Below are positions 43,449 to 53,061 of a stretch of 64,000 bases of DNA, in pieces; the first letter of the stretch is position 1; every line of letters starts with the position of its first letter. The translations under genes were made by a program, and so were the position numbers. Source of the stretch: Nitzschia sp. DOCU1 (taxonomy: Eukaryota > Bacillariophyta > Bacillariophyceae > Bacillariales > Bacillariaceae); NCBI GenBank assembly GCA_951394045.1, contig OX595997.1:992001-1056000 (forward strand), written 5' to 3'. Below the pieces are notes generated by a model, which did not search any database, was not told the DNA's origin, and saw nothing but the letters and a program-made list of their open reading frames with translations.

Positions 43449-44263
43449 CTAGTTGAGTACTAGTCTGATTGAAGGTGTTCGATCGTGCGAGACAGCCGGC
43501 CATTGCCTGGAGACGGGCAAGAAGATTCGCATAGACTGGGCGGCAAAAAACAAAATGTCAAGAGGCTGGCGACTTGTCTGTATGCATTTCATCATCTTTT
43601 CGGCACCCTCCCATGTTATGATATACCCCACGGCTCCAAAACCACCCAAGAGTCTCACGGCTGGTTCATTACTGTCACTCCAGCTCACATTCACGCGATT
43701 CATGGCAGAAGTGGCTAAAAAGACTACGTCTGCCACGTCGGGAGCCTCGATGATTGGATGGTTGTTAGCACCGTCACTAGTCGCAGAGCGTCGAAGGGGC
43801 TCCAAGAGCTGAGCATCGTCTTCAAAGACAAAAAGATAATCCTGTTTTCCATCCAACAACTTTTCTTTCCACAATTGCAAATGAGACAGGGAACAACCCA
43901 CATCACCATAGCTCCCTTTGGCTGCAGAAAGTGCCAAAAATGGATATTGATCCATCCAATACTTTTGGAGCTTGCCCTTTTCCGACATGGGATCATTACT
44001 CCATTCATGCGCCGGGAATCGTTGAATTTCAATCTCACCAGCCTCGTCTCGATTCACACTACGAAATCGTTGCAATCGCTGCGTCGAACGTTCCAGGTTG
44101 ACCACAAAGGCCGTCTCGCTGGTCAATGCAAATTTTCGGATGGATTTGGGGTAGACAGAATCAAAGTACTTGGCGTGTGCATATCGTATTGGATTGCAGA
44201 CGAGTGCCCGCCAGTAGGGATATGGTTTCAAAGGGTGTTCGATGCGAGGAATCCAATACAACA
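43449..44263 (-). pseudogene. GT25-like glycosyltransferase copy 1, 3' part (split by LINE A)
   Basis: Carries the catalytic part of a family 25 (LPS/collagen type) glycosyltransferase: FVVNLERSTQRLQRF, VGCSLSHLQLWKEK and the metal-binding FVFEDD. The matching N-terminal part is at 52534-52765, and 8.3 kb of LINE A separates them. Counting the 9-bp target duplication once, the two parts add up to 1038 nt, an exact multiple of three with no other lesion, so the gene was intact (345 residues) before the insertion. It now lacks its promoter, start and membrane anchor. Much of the 43.9-44.1 kb stretch is identical in nucleotides to copy 2. Confidence 0.88.
44255..44263. repeat. Target-site duplication of LINE A (3' side)
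   Basis: AATACAACA, present again at 52534-52542 and once at the undisturbed site in copy 2 (around 62787). Confidence 0.85.
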
Positions 44264-44374
44264 ACAACACAAGGATTTATAGAACATTAGGCACAAGCCA
44301 AGTCTATCGCCCCAGAAAGGCAGCGCACAGAAGTTCGACCATCTACCCACGTTAATGACGTGTCGAAGTGTAAC

Positions 44375-44403
44375 GCGGACGGAAGACCGCGGGCCGAAGC
44401 CCG
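44375..44403 (-). other. Two adjacent hairpins in the LINE A 3' UTR
   Basis: On the RNA strand (minus) the order is CGGGC-UUCG-GCCCG (a cUUCGg tetraloop, very stable) followed by GCGG-8 nt-CCGC. They lie just upstream of GCGTTACAC, a word also found in the LINE B 3' UTR. Possibly an RT recognition structure. Confidence 0.6.
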
Positions 44404-44443
44404 GGTCTAACATTATGGAAAGTTTCGCAAAGCAGCAGGGCCC

Positions 44444-47400
44444 TCAGGCATCGGGAGCCTGTGGAGGAGGATCAAATGAGCGGACCATGTCCAGCCACTC
44501 CTGCTTATACGAAAGCGGAAAATTCAAGAGATTCTGCAGTGTAAACCGGAACCAGCGATCAAGTTGGGGTGGGTGGGAGTCATGGAGACGATGATAATCA
44601 GCCGTAACTACCGCATCGAGTAGAGCATTTTCATGGGCTAAGGAAAAGGAGTCGGGAGTCTTGGCGATCTCCATGCGGTGCTTCCAAAGGTCCCAGGCAA
44701 TCTCCCACTGTTTGGTGATCAGTCGAGTGAGCCACCGCTTGCCGGTCGTGCGGCGCTGAAGCGACAAATAATACGCGTGTTGGGCCTCTGCCCAGCCATT
44801 CGTCCACCACCCGAAAAGCACCGAAGATGAGCCGAATTGGCTTTGTCGCAGGAACGTTGTTCGGATCGAGTCAATATTGGTGTCAGGTGGCACCCACGGC
44901 ATTCCCCGAAAAGAGGACCGCAGCAACGTGACGACGCCACGACGGAGGGTCGGGTGAGTGCTCTGCTTGACCAGCCACAGCTCCAATTGATCCAACCACT
45001 TATTCACGAGACTGGAAGCGCCAGTATGTTGGCAGCAAAGGACATGACGATGGGTCTCATCGGGTGCCCCGCAGCGGGGGCACGCAGAGGAATTCGAGGG
45101 CGACCAAGAGGAAATGACGGATCCCACTGGCAGGCGTCGACATAGAACTTTCGGAATACGAAGCTGATAATAGAGAGAGAGAGACTGGTAGGCCGCGCGA
45201 ACGGCAGGAAAATCCAACACTTCCAAGTTTGTATACTTCGTGGTCCAATAGTGTTCAGCCATGGGATTAAAATAGTAGCGCTCTGCTACCCCGGTTGTCC
45301 ACTGGGAAACTCGGTTCCCCTGATGCCAAAGACTCCACACGCCTGGAGACGGTTCGAGCGAGAATGGCGCAGGGCGATGATTTTGCAACAGCCTCCAGTG
45401 ATCCTTGGCCATAGAGTCCATATCAACGTTTAATCGACCCCATGCATCCAGATCCACGTAGGCCACGTGATTATCCTGATGACCCTTGACCCAGTGGTCT
45501 CGCCAAGTGATGCGAGAGGAGCGTTTGAAAAGAAAAATTTCCCACAGTAAGTCCATATCAGCGAATTTAGGGGCAGGTGGCCGATCCAAGAAGGTGTGGG
45601 TTAGAGCTTCTTTGCAGTCACACGCGATGGTAATAGAGCCGTTCGATGGAAAGGAGGGATGTTGCTGGAGGCGGTCCAGGAAGGCAGCCACGCCGTATAG
45701 TCCTCCAAGTTCTGCACGATACGGAGTCATAGAATGCGGCAATCCAGGGGTCATGTGCACAAAGGCCAACCGACGAGGATCCTCGATGGAGGACTTAAAG
45801 GCGAAAGCTGCAGTGCCAAATTCATCCTTCAGGGATCCATCAGTAAGGACTATCGCCGTTCCTGAGAGAATCGCATCTAGAAGATCCTGCAAAGGAAGAC
45901 TGTCGTCAGTCAAAATAGCCCACCATTCATCTGGGAGAGTAGGGGGGCAAGGACGATGAGTCACAATCCCAGTATGACGTATAGCAGTAAGCGATCCCTT
46001 GGTAGTAGTAGGAATGGCATCACCTGGTAACTCTGAGCAGGTAGTAAAGCGTTGGAACGTGGGTTGCCGCGTGGCCCCAACTCGCCCTGCTCTTCGGAAT
46101 TGCTGAAATCGTCCAATGACATCCGGGCAGTAGATACAGTCCCGACTAACCGAGTAGAAGGCCGAGCCGTATAAAGCGGGCGCGATCCAATCACCGAGCT
46201 GTACCCGCAGTTTCCAGGGGTATTGATCATGATCCCCGACAAAGCACCGAACCAGGGCTGATTCCCACAGCCGCCAGCAATGTGCGGAAGGTGTGCCTGA
46301 TTTGGGCCACCGAAGCCGAGCGTGGGTGAGCAGAGGGCGTCTTCCTGTAGCCAGAGTCTCATCCAAGTGAGTACCAGTCCCGGTGGTGAGGTCAGAGAGT
46401 AAGTAGACCCGTAAATAAAGACGGCACAAGTTCAACTGTTTCAACTCCACCGGCGAGTAACCATGGTGTTCGAAGGCCTCCATAAGGAATACGTCATTGT
46501 CGCGGCCCACCTCCAGATCGGGTAAGCCATCTCGCAATTCAAGCGATGCGCATGATGCGTACTCCCACATGGCGAAAAATTGGTTCTTCGTAACACAACG
46601 AAACCAGCGGGAGTGTGGATATTGCAGAGGACATTTTTGCACGCCCATCTCAAGCCGCATGGATTGAATGACACTGCGAAGAAGAACCCCAGTGGGATCA
46701 TCAGATAACGATCCATGACGGAGGCAGTGTTCAATGAACAGATAGGCTTGATCATGCCAAATTTCAGGGACTCCCACACCCAAATAACTTCGAGGGGCAT
46801 AGACGACAGCATCAGGCAGTGTGAGAGGTAACTTGCTGGCTTGTAGCGCAGCATGCTTTAACTTCACTGTGATGGTCCGACATTCCTTGCGGGTAAGATT
46901 GGAAGTGCTAAGTTGATAGCGCAAACTTGCCAGTAATCCAGTCTTGAATGATAGCCATCCTTCAGTAGGAGTGAGTTGGCCAGTTCGAATCTTATCAGCC
47001 CACAAATCCACTTTTGTTCGAAGGCTATCCAAAATAGCCCGTTGGTTCCCATCCATAGCAATGAAGGTACCCAAAGTGCCATCGGGATCGGGCTCCCAGG
47101 ACTCCTTGCGGGCGAGAGGCTGAGGTAGTTGCCCAGGGTTGCGCAAATACACTGTGGATGGTGTCTCTGCAATCGACTTATATTCCCACTCTAACGTGCG
47201 TGAATTCCATTTAAAATCAATCAAATACCAGTACGATTTCTCCCCTTCAATCATTCCCCCAGTCGCATGGAGTCCACCACTCCAGAGATCCAGCATCCGT
47301 TGCATGTCGGCAGACACCCTCCCCACCGTGAGGGTGGGATCGGCTAAGGGAGCGTGTATCGAATCGGCGTCGTCGACGTAGACAAAACAGGACAGAAGGC

Positions 47401-50071
47401 ACTCTTCCTTAGTCAGAGGAGTGAAAACTCGTAGCCCAAAGGCTGCACGCCGCAGCATTGAAATCAGAGGAATAGTTATCACTAGCCAGATGGCAGGGCC
47501 AGCGCCGTTTCCCTGTCCAACACCATGTAGCGGGATACGGACAGCTCCATAGCCGCGGGCTCGTTCGCCGAAGGCCGTTCTAACATGATGCTGCAGTTCC
47601 TGTAAGGTGCCAAAAATAACATGGCATGCTTCTGCCGATACGCCCATGCGCTGCATGCAAATAGAGGCAATAGTGTGAATAATGCGATCATAACAGGAAC
47701 GAGCATCGTTACTGCATAACGCAGCGATACGTCTTTCCTGTCGAATGATGTCCAGGGATAGAATCTTATTCAGGGTACAGGTTGTGGCACGCCGACCAGG
47801 AACTCCTCCATATGCTTCAGCCGGAAGCAAGCCGAGCTGCCCAGCCCGTCGGATCATATCTCTAGCAATGCGTTTGTTGCCCATGTTAAACATCGCATCA
47901 AACAGAACAATAATGCGCAGTTTTTGGACATGACGGGACGACTTCTTTTTTGGAATCATGACGTCAGTGGCTTCTCTCCATTGTGTCGGAGTGAAACCAG
48001 TCATGAAAGGGATAGACGCCATGGACGCATCAACATCTGCAACCTCGGAGTGATGAGTGCCAGCAATATAATCACAAAAGAGGGGGCCATATGGGCTGGA
48101 CCCTGTGTTCGCGCGCATCTTCTTCCAGCCTTTTGTGTGCTCTTCAGTGGATGCCACACCCGTGATAAGAGGCAGGGCGGAAATTACGTCAGGCCGTTTT
48201 AGCTCCTTAATGAACAGTCGAGTGTAGTGGGAAACATCCTCATGAGGGACATAATCCCCCCGAAGGACAGCCTGAGTAGGCACGCTTGCAGCATTAAATC
48301 CAAAGTCCTGCAGGAGGGAGCCCTGAAGGAATGGAGTATGTTCTGCCTGGGTAAAGCGACGCTGGCCTTCTTGAACGCAGGCATCTTCAATTTCAAGCCG
48401 AGAAAGACATTCAACGATAGTCCCGTCTGGCTGAGTAGACTCTAGAGTGCTGATCGCCATTCTCTCCTGAGGTTTCATGACAGTCTTAATCTTTTTGAAG
48501 ATGCGGCGAGTACCCGCAGTATTCTGTCGACTGCGTTTCTGAGATTGAACGGTGGTGCCGGTAGCTTGGGCTCGTCGTTCGTCCAACTTTTCTTCAAACT
48601 TTTCCCTGTTTCTATCCCGATTCTTCTTCAGATTCTTCCATGCTTCCACCGCAGCTTCAGCACGGAGGTTAGCCTCTTCCCTAGAGATGCGAAGAGCATC
48701 GAATTCCCGAAGTTGTTGCATCAATCGGCGAATCTTTCGTCCATCGACCCGTTTGTTACAGCGTCGCAGCTCCACCAATTTCCACAACTTGCGTCGACGA
48801 TATACTGTTCCCACGTCAGCAGTGAATGCCATTGCACTGGTATAAAATCGTCGACATTTGCGTTTGGCTCGGCGGCGGATATCAGCCTGAATTGCCTGAA
48901 GTTTGTTGTATTGAGCCACATCGGAGACCGAGAACTCCCCAGAGAGAGCTTTCTTTTCCAAGGAGAAAACTTTTGCAGGTATCTTGTGTTGTTCCATTTG
49001 CTCCAGTACATACTTGTTATATTTCTTCATGGCGACAGGGTCCCAAAGTGGCAAACTGTCTACTGGGCGTTTATCTGGAAGTGGGGTAGGAAACCCAAAA
49101 AGGGAATGGACATCGATATCCACCCACAGAAGACGATGATCTGACTCGGCATACAACTCTCCAAAACCGGTCATACCAGCAGAACGCACAGTGAGCCCGG
49201 GGGATGTCCAGATACCGTCTATAGGAACATCTTTCTTATTTGACATGCATGTCGCAACACGAGGAAGCTGGGGGTGGGTGGACTGCATAATGTTGACGAG
49301 ACCCCACTTGGATGTCCATTCTTGTGGGGCATCGTTAAGATCTTCATTGGCGTCCATGCCTATCACAATTTGATCACCGGCGGCCACCCATTTATGAACC
49401 TGCTGGTCCAAATCTTCGAAGAAGGCAAGACGGGGTTCTCGATAGCCAAGAGGCTCCGCCACCTTATTGAAATAATGCTCGTGTTGAGAGAAAACAGATG
49501 TAATCTTGGCTGAAGTATCTTTTACCGGACGATATGCAGAAATAACGCGAACACGAATTCCTTGCTTGCCTTGAAGGAGTACCCATATCCATCGGCCCAA
49601 TCCTGTAGGATCTTCTCCTTGGTCAATTTTTCGTAACATAGTATTTTCATGGAGGAAACAAGCAGTACCGCCAAAAATCACTCTGCGATTGCTGGTAGAG
49701 TGGCGATTAGTGGCGGCAATAGTATGAAGATGCGGAAATCTCCGCTGCCAGCGGAGGGATGGTGGTAGGATGCGATCATGGCAGTTAACTTCTTGGACAC
49801 CAAAGAAGTCAAAGCGGTAGTCCTGGAAGACGGAAGTAAGAAGTTCCGCTTTGAAGCTCCTCGGTGCCAATGGGAGGCCCTTGATGTTCTGAAAGGCAAA
49901 CCGAAATGAGTTCGTGTCTTTGGTCTTGCTAAGTTTTGTGCCCCAGAAACCGGCCCCTTTTTCCCGACCCGTTAATGGCGGCGCTCCTCGTCGTCGGGAA
50001 GACGAGGAGCGGCGCTTATTTTTAATCTTGTTTGTCGACACTGTCGGCCGCAGTGTCGACGACATCCCCAT
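44444..50071 (-). CDS. LINE A ORF2: APE endonuclease, reverse transcriptase, RNase H, zinc motif
   Basis: An unbroken 1875-residue polyprotein from the ATG at 50071, which overlaps the ORF1 end by 50 nt in another frame. Domains: APE-like endonuclease at about 55-320 (FQNIKG, QEVN, GMDANED, SDHRLLW); reverse transcriptase from about 700 with LRIIVLFDAMFN, CSNDARSCYDR, GVGQGNGAGPAIWL and the catalytic FVYVDDADS at about 898; RNase H at about 1405-1550 (LTDGS, AELGG, ACDCKEA, NVDMDSMAK); and a C-terminal C-x2-C-x8-H-x3-C zinc motif (CPRCGAP) at about 1662. The enzyme nicks target DNA and copies the element RNA in place. The QGNGAGP block differs from the usual QGxPLSP of LINE RTs. All catalytic residues I looked for are present, so the protein may be active. 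Confidence 0.92.
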   Translation of the reverse strand: MGMSSTLRPTVSTNKIKNKRRSSSSRRRGAPPLTGREKGAGFWGTKLSKTKDTNSFRFAFQNIKGLPLAPRSFKAELLTSVFQDYRFDFFGVQEVNCHDRILPPSLRWQRRFPHLHTIAATNRHSTSNRRVIFGGTACFLHENTMLRKIDQGEDPTGLGRWIWVLLQGKQGIRVRVISAYRPVKDTSAKITSVFSQHEHYFNKVAEPLGYREPRLAFFEDLDQQVHKWVAAGDQIVIGMDANEDLNDAPQEWTSKWGLVNIMQSTHPQLPRVATCMSNKKDVPIDGIWTSPGLTVRSAGMTGFGELYAESDHRLLWVDIDVHSLFGFPTPLPDKRPVDSLPLWDPVAMKKYNKYVLEQMEQHKIPAKVFSLEKKALSGEFSVSDVAQYNKLQAIQADIRRRAKRKCRRFYTSAMAFTADVGTVYRRRKLWKLVELRRCNKRVDGRKIRRLMQQLREFDALRISREEANLRAEAAVEAWKNLKKNRDRNREKFEEKLDERRAQATGTTVQSQKRSRQNTAGTRRIFKKIKTVMKPQERMAISTLESTQPDGTIVECLSRLEIEDACVQEGQRRFTQAEHTPFLQGSLLQDFGFNAASVPTQAVLRGDYVPHEDVSHYTRLFIKELKRPDVISALPLITGVASTEEHTKGWKKMRANTGSSPYGPLFCDYIAGTHHSEVADVDASMASIPFMTGFTPTQWREATDVMIPKKKSSRHVQKLRIIVLFDAMFNMGNKRIARDMIRRAGQLGLLPAEAYGGVPGRRATTCTLNKILSLDIIRQERRIAALCSNDARSCYDRIIHTIASICMQRMGVSAEACHVIFGTLQELQHHVRTAFGERARGYGAVRIPLHGVGQGNGAGPAIWLVITIPLISMLRRAAFGLRVFTPLTKEECLLSCFVYVDDADSIHAPLADPTLTVGRVSADMQRMLDLWSGGLHATGGMIEGEKSYWYLIDFKWNSRTLEWEYKSIAETPSTVYLRNPGQLPQPLARKESWEPDPDGTLGTFIAMDGNQRAILDSLRTKVDLWADKIRTGQLTPTEGWLSFKTGLLASLRYQLSTSNLTRKECRTITVKLKHAALQASKLPLTLPDAVVYAPRSYLGVGVPEIWHDQAYLFIEHCLRHGSLSDDPTGVLLRSVIQSMRLEMGVQKCPLQYPHSRWFRCVTKNQFFAMWEYASCASLELRDGLPDLEVGRDNDVFLMEAFEHHGYSPVELKQLNLCRLYLRVYLLSDLTTGTGTHLDETLATGRRPLLTHARLRWPKSGTPSAHCWRLWESALVRCFVGDHDQYPWKLRVQLGDWIAPALYGSAFYSVSRDCIYCPDVIGRFQQFRRAGRVGATRQPTFQRFTTCSELPGDAIPTTTKGSLTAIRHTGIVTHRPCPPTLPDEWWAILTDDSLPLQDLLDAILSGTAIVLTDGSLKDEFGTAAFAFKSSIEDPRRLAFVHMTPGLPHSMTPYRAELGGLYGVAAFLDRLQQHPSFPSNGSITIACDCKEALTHTFLDRPPAPKFADMDLLWEIFLFKRSSRITWRDHWVKGHQDNHVAYVDLDAWGRLNVDMDSMAKDHWRLLQNHRPAPFSLEPSPGVWSLWHQGNRVSQWTTGVAERYYFNPMAEHYWTTKYTNLEVLDFPAVRAAYQSLSLYYQLRIPKVLCRRLPVGSVISSWSPSNSSACPRCGAPDETHRHVLCCQHTGASSLVNKWLDQLELWLVKQSTHPTLRRGVVTLLRSSFRGMPWVPPDTNIDSIRTTFLRQSQFGSSSVLFGWWTNGWAEAQHAYYLSLQRRTTGKRWLTRLITKQWEIAWDLWKHRMEIAKTPDSFSLAHENALLDAVVTADYHRLHDSHPPQLDRWFRFTLQNLLNFPLSYKQEWLDMVRSFDPPPQAPDA

Positions 50072-52455
50072 GAGCCGAGGGAGTAACTGCGCTTGTGGCG
50101 CGAGTCAAGCTCAAACGAGCTTGTAGATATTCCTGATGCATTGTTTCATACATTTTCATTTGTTCGGCTTGTTTCCGAATTAAGTCCTTCATGTCGGCCA
50201 GTTCCTTTGCCATTTCCTCTCGCTGAACCTTGAAGTTTCGGCAGTTTTGGCTGAGGTTTTAGTTTTAACCGTGGCTTGTGAGACTTCTTCCATATCAACA
50301 TCAATGATTTCTGCCACCTCCTTGTCTTCGTGGGATAGAGTGCCTTTTGTGGAGACACTAGCTGCGTCGTCCGTCCCTACCCTGGTGGTAAATGCTGTAT
50401 CTCCATCGTGTGGGCGATTATACACACTGCCGAGAGAGGCAACGTCTCCACCTTTCTTTGCAGAGAGGCTATTGATCAAGCCGCTGGGGGAGTTCTTCTT
50501 GGTGGGGAAGCTTGCTGGGGGAGGAGCAGTTTTGGCGACGGTTGTGCCTCCTGGGCGTTTGGAGGCTTCTTCCTTTTTCCATGCGTCTCCCATACCAAAG
50601 TAGTCTTCCTCCACAACGTCCTGAACCTCTTTATCGGCTTCCGAGATTGTTGTCTTCCGAGCAGGGTCCCAGTTTTGACCTTCAAAGGCCCTGATGCCTT
50701 TATTAGTGAACCAACCCACACAGCCTGTGCCCCAACGGTAGGCGCAGTATGGAATCATGGTACGCAGCGCCTGCAGAGTTTCTTGATGGTAGGCCTTGGT
50801 AGTTATGATAATGGTTTCACTGGGATCGTTCCATGCTTTGTCGATAGAATGGATAAGGCGTGCCGTTGGCTGTCCCGAAGGCGTCAAGCTTTTCAAGTAC
50901 CTATACAGGCTCCAAGGGTCCTTAGATGAGCCCGTGGGCCGCTGTAGGCTGAGGATGTGGTAACTCGAAATCTTGACGAACCACACATGGACAAGGTATT
51001 CTTGTTTGTCCCGCAATTCTCCCATTGCTTCTCTTTGGGTTTCTGTCGCATTTTTCCCTGTGTCCGTGCCGAAGCAAGGGACTAGGCGAAGATCCAAGCC
51101 GCGAGGCTTCTCCGAGAGTTTCCCGTGTTTTTTGAAGACATTGGCTAAGATAGGCTCATAGACAGATGCATATTCTGAGTCGATGTCGATATGCAACGCC
51201 ATGGGTTGGCGCTCACCCTGTACCCACTTAGGTGAGAACCCACGAGCATCTTTGATTGCTCTCCATTGCAGCCCGATTGGGACATAAGCCGGAATCTTTG
51301 CCTTGTTGACGATGTCCTTCAAGAGAGAGTCGCTATTAATCCATTTGTGTGAGGCAAACAACCACCCGACACATGCTGGCTTCATAGCCTGACAAGGGAT
51401 AGGGTCGCGAGTGAAGTTGATGCCAGAGACCACCGATTCTAATCTGGTTTTAAATTTACCCAGGTTAGGGAGGCGTTCGCTCAGCTTATCCGGTCTTTGG
51501 GTTACGAAACGGAGGCGAATAAATGCCAGACCTTCATCTTGAGCTTTCAGAGACAGGAATGAGCCATGGATCGCAGTCCAGCTATCGTGATCCTTGGACT
51601 CAGGGAGAGAGGAGGATTTCCAATAAAATTTCTGAGCGCCCTCCTTGTTACTCCAAGTGGCTAGTCCAAGTTTATCCATACCCTCAATGCTTTGAAGGGC
51701 CTTAAAGAGCTGGGTGACTTTATCAGCCAGGAAGGCCTTAGGGTCGTCTGACGGAGAGATTATCACTTGGGCCCGGTATCGGATGTCCTTTTCGGGATTC
51801 ACTACGGTCGGGAAAATCGAGACGCCTTCCGGTCCACCTTGGAGGAGCTCTGCTAGGGTTTTGATGGGTTTATCCGTGGTATTGTCTTGTGAAACTTCAA
51901 ATTGGTCGGCCAATTTGGTGGGGACAGTCACCATCTCGGGAGATGAAGCATCAATGTTGAAGACTTCAGCAGTGCTTGCAAACGATTGTCGCCTTTTGGC
52001 CGTTTCAGTTGTCGGAGCCCTTTCCGTATCGTTGGGAGCCGAGACTTTAGGTGCGGAAACAGCAGCAGCATCGCGTTCTTCTTCGGGACGGTTCTTCTTT
52101 TTATTCTGACCTTTTTGAGGTGTTTCGTTCGTTGGTTCGCTTCGCCTTTTGGGATTGTTAAAAACTGTGTCCATCGTTTGGATCAAATCGTCGGTTTCAT
52201 CAGTTACAGTCCCATTGTCATTCACAACGTCGGTACGAGCATGAGTTGCCGACGCCGCGGTACTGTTTGTACTAGGATTTGTACGTGGATTGTGTCATTG
52301 GTGGGAGAAATCAAAAGGAGCTCTCCCGAGCTGGTTTTTCCATCTTTTGCCCCCGCTTTTGCTTTGGTAGCCTTGGATGAGAGAGCTGAAGTCCTACCGG
52401 ACCTGCGATGAGAGGAATACTTGCCCATCCCTCGATTGTTGTGAGTCTTCGCCAT
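50022..52455 (-). pseudogene. LINE A ORF1, disrupted by two frameshifts
   Basis: Begins at the ATG in GACCATGGCGAAG (52455), the same context as LINE B ORF1. The first about 75 codons are basic, then the frame shifts near 52.25-52.3 kb. The main block (about 52225-50225) encodes a disordered acidic region followed by a conserved globular part with RYRAQVIISPSDDP, GWLFASHKWIN, DLRLVPCFG, GWFTNKGIRAF and GMGDAWKK. A second shift near 50220 leads into a coiled-coil end (MAKELADMKDLIRKQAEQMKM) that stops at 50022. ORF1 proteins package LINE RNA. No zinc knuckle or RRM is recognised, so the globular part may be a lineage-specific fold shared with LINE B. Confidence 0.8.
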
Positions 52456-52533
52456 GGTCAAAGTCTACGCTTTCCGTCGTAAAATTCGATACGTCTAAAT
52501 TTTTCGCTTTGGTGTTTATTATTTTAGGAGTTA

Positions 52534-52542
52534 AATACAACA
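52534..52542. repeat. Target-site duplication of LINE A (5' side)
   Basis: AATACAACA, identical to 44255-44263. Confidence 0.85.
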
Positions 52543-52765
52543 GTTGGCGGACAAACCACCATACTAACAAGGTAATTGAAACACATAGCACGGCCTCACC
52601 GACTACAGAGAGAGTCTGGATATATCGCCAGAGACGTTTAACCCCACTGCACCTCCAGTGAGCCTTTCGCTCCATATCAATTGCATTTGTCAGTGGCAAC
52701 GACATGTCCGTCGTTGTTTGCTCACGAGGATTTGCACCGACATCTTGACGGCGGCGTTTCGTCAT
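52534..52765 (-). pseudogene. GT25-like glycosyltransferase copy 1, 5' part (split by LINE A)
   Basis: Starts at the ATG at 52765 (MTKRRRQDVGAN) and encodes the cytosolic N terminus and signal anchor (VLCVSITLLVWWFVRQLLY), which align residue by residue with copy 2 (VLCVSIALFVWWFVRQLLY). The frame then runs into LINE A. It could be transcribed into a short membrane peptide but lacks the catalytic part. Confidence 0.88.
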
Positions 52766-52951
52766 TCCCCGCCGCTTTCAGTGTAATATACTCCCGACTC
52801 TTGATGTATACGGCTACTACTGGTATATCTATTTTCTCGAGGACCTACGCAGTCGCTCTTTGTCGCTTTACTCTTCCTCCCATACCGCACGCATTCCTGA
52901 CAAGACATGCAGCATCGTATCTGGGTGTGATAGGTGCAAGGACACCGCATC

Positions 52952-52972
52952 TCTCTCACGAGATGTAAGATA
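52952..52972. repeat. Target-site duplication of LINE B (5' side)
   Basis: 21 bp, starting TCTCTCACGAG and ending GTAAGATA; a perfect match to 61527-61547. Copy 2 of the duplication has a related single site without insertion near 63200. Confidence 0.88.
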
Positions 52973-53061
52973 TAACCCTAAGAAATCCAATTGCAAAACA
53001 GCTAAAAAATTCTCCGTAGAATTGTACGCTGGGCTTGGTAGCAGATTTGATCATTTTGACC

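Larger units (their letters stand above)
44264..52533 (-). mobile_element. LINE A: full-length APE-type non-LTR retrotransposon with RNase H
   Basis: 8270 bp on the minus strand, bounded by a 9-bp target duplication inside the GT25-like coding sequence. The 5' end starts TAACTCCTAAAATAAT at 52533, then come ORF1 (start 52455), the overlapping ORF2 (50071-44444) and a 3' UTR of 180 bp with two hairpins, ending in TTGTGTTGT rather than poly(A). The exact ends are confirmed by the uninterrupted second copy of the host gene. ORF2 is intact. ORF1 has two frameshifts. Confidence 0.92.

Noticed and set aside
52222..52455. The short basic frame at the LINE A 5' end as an independent small gene
   Set aside because: Its start context and position match the LINE B ORF1 start, so it is the N terminus of a frameshifted ORF1.
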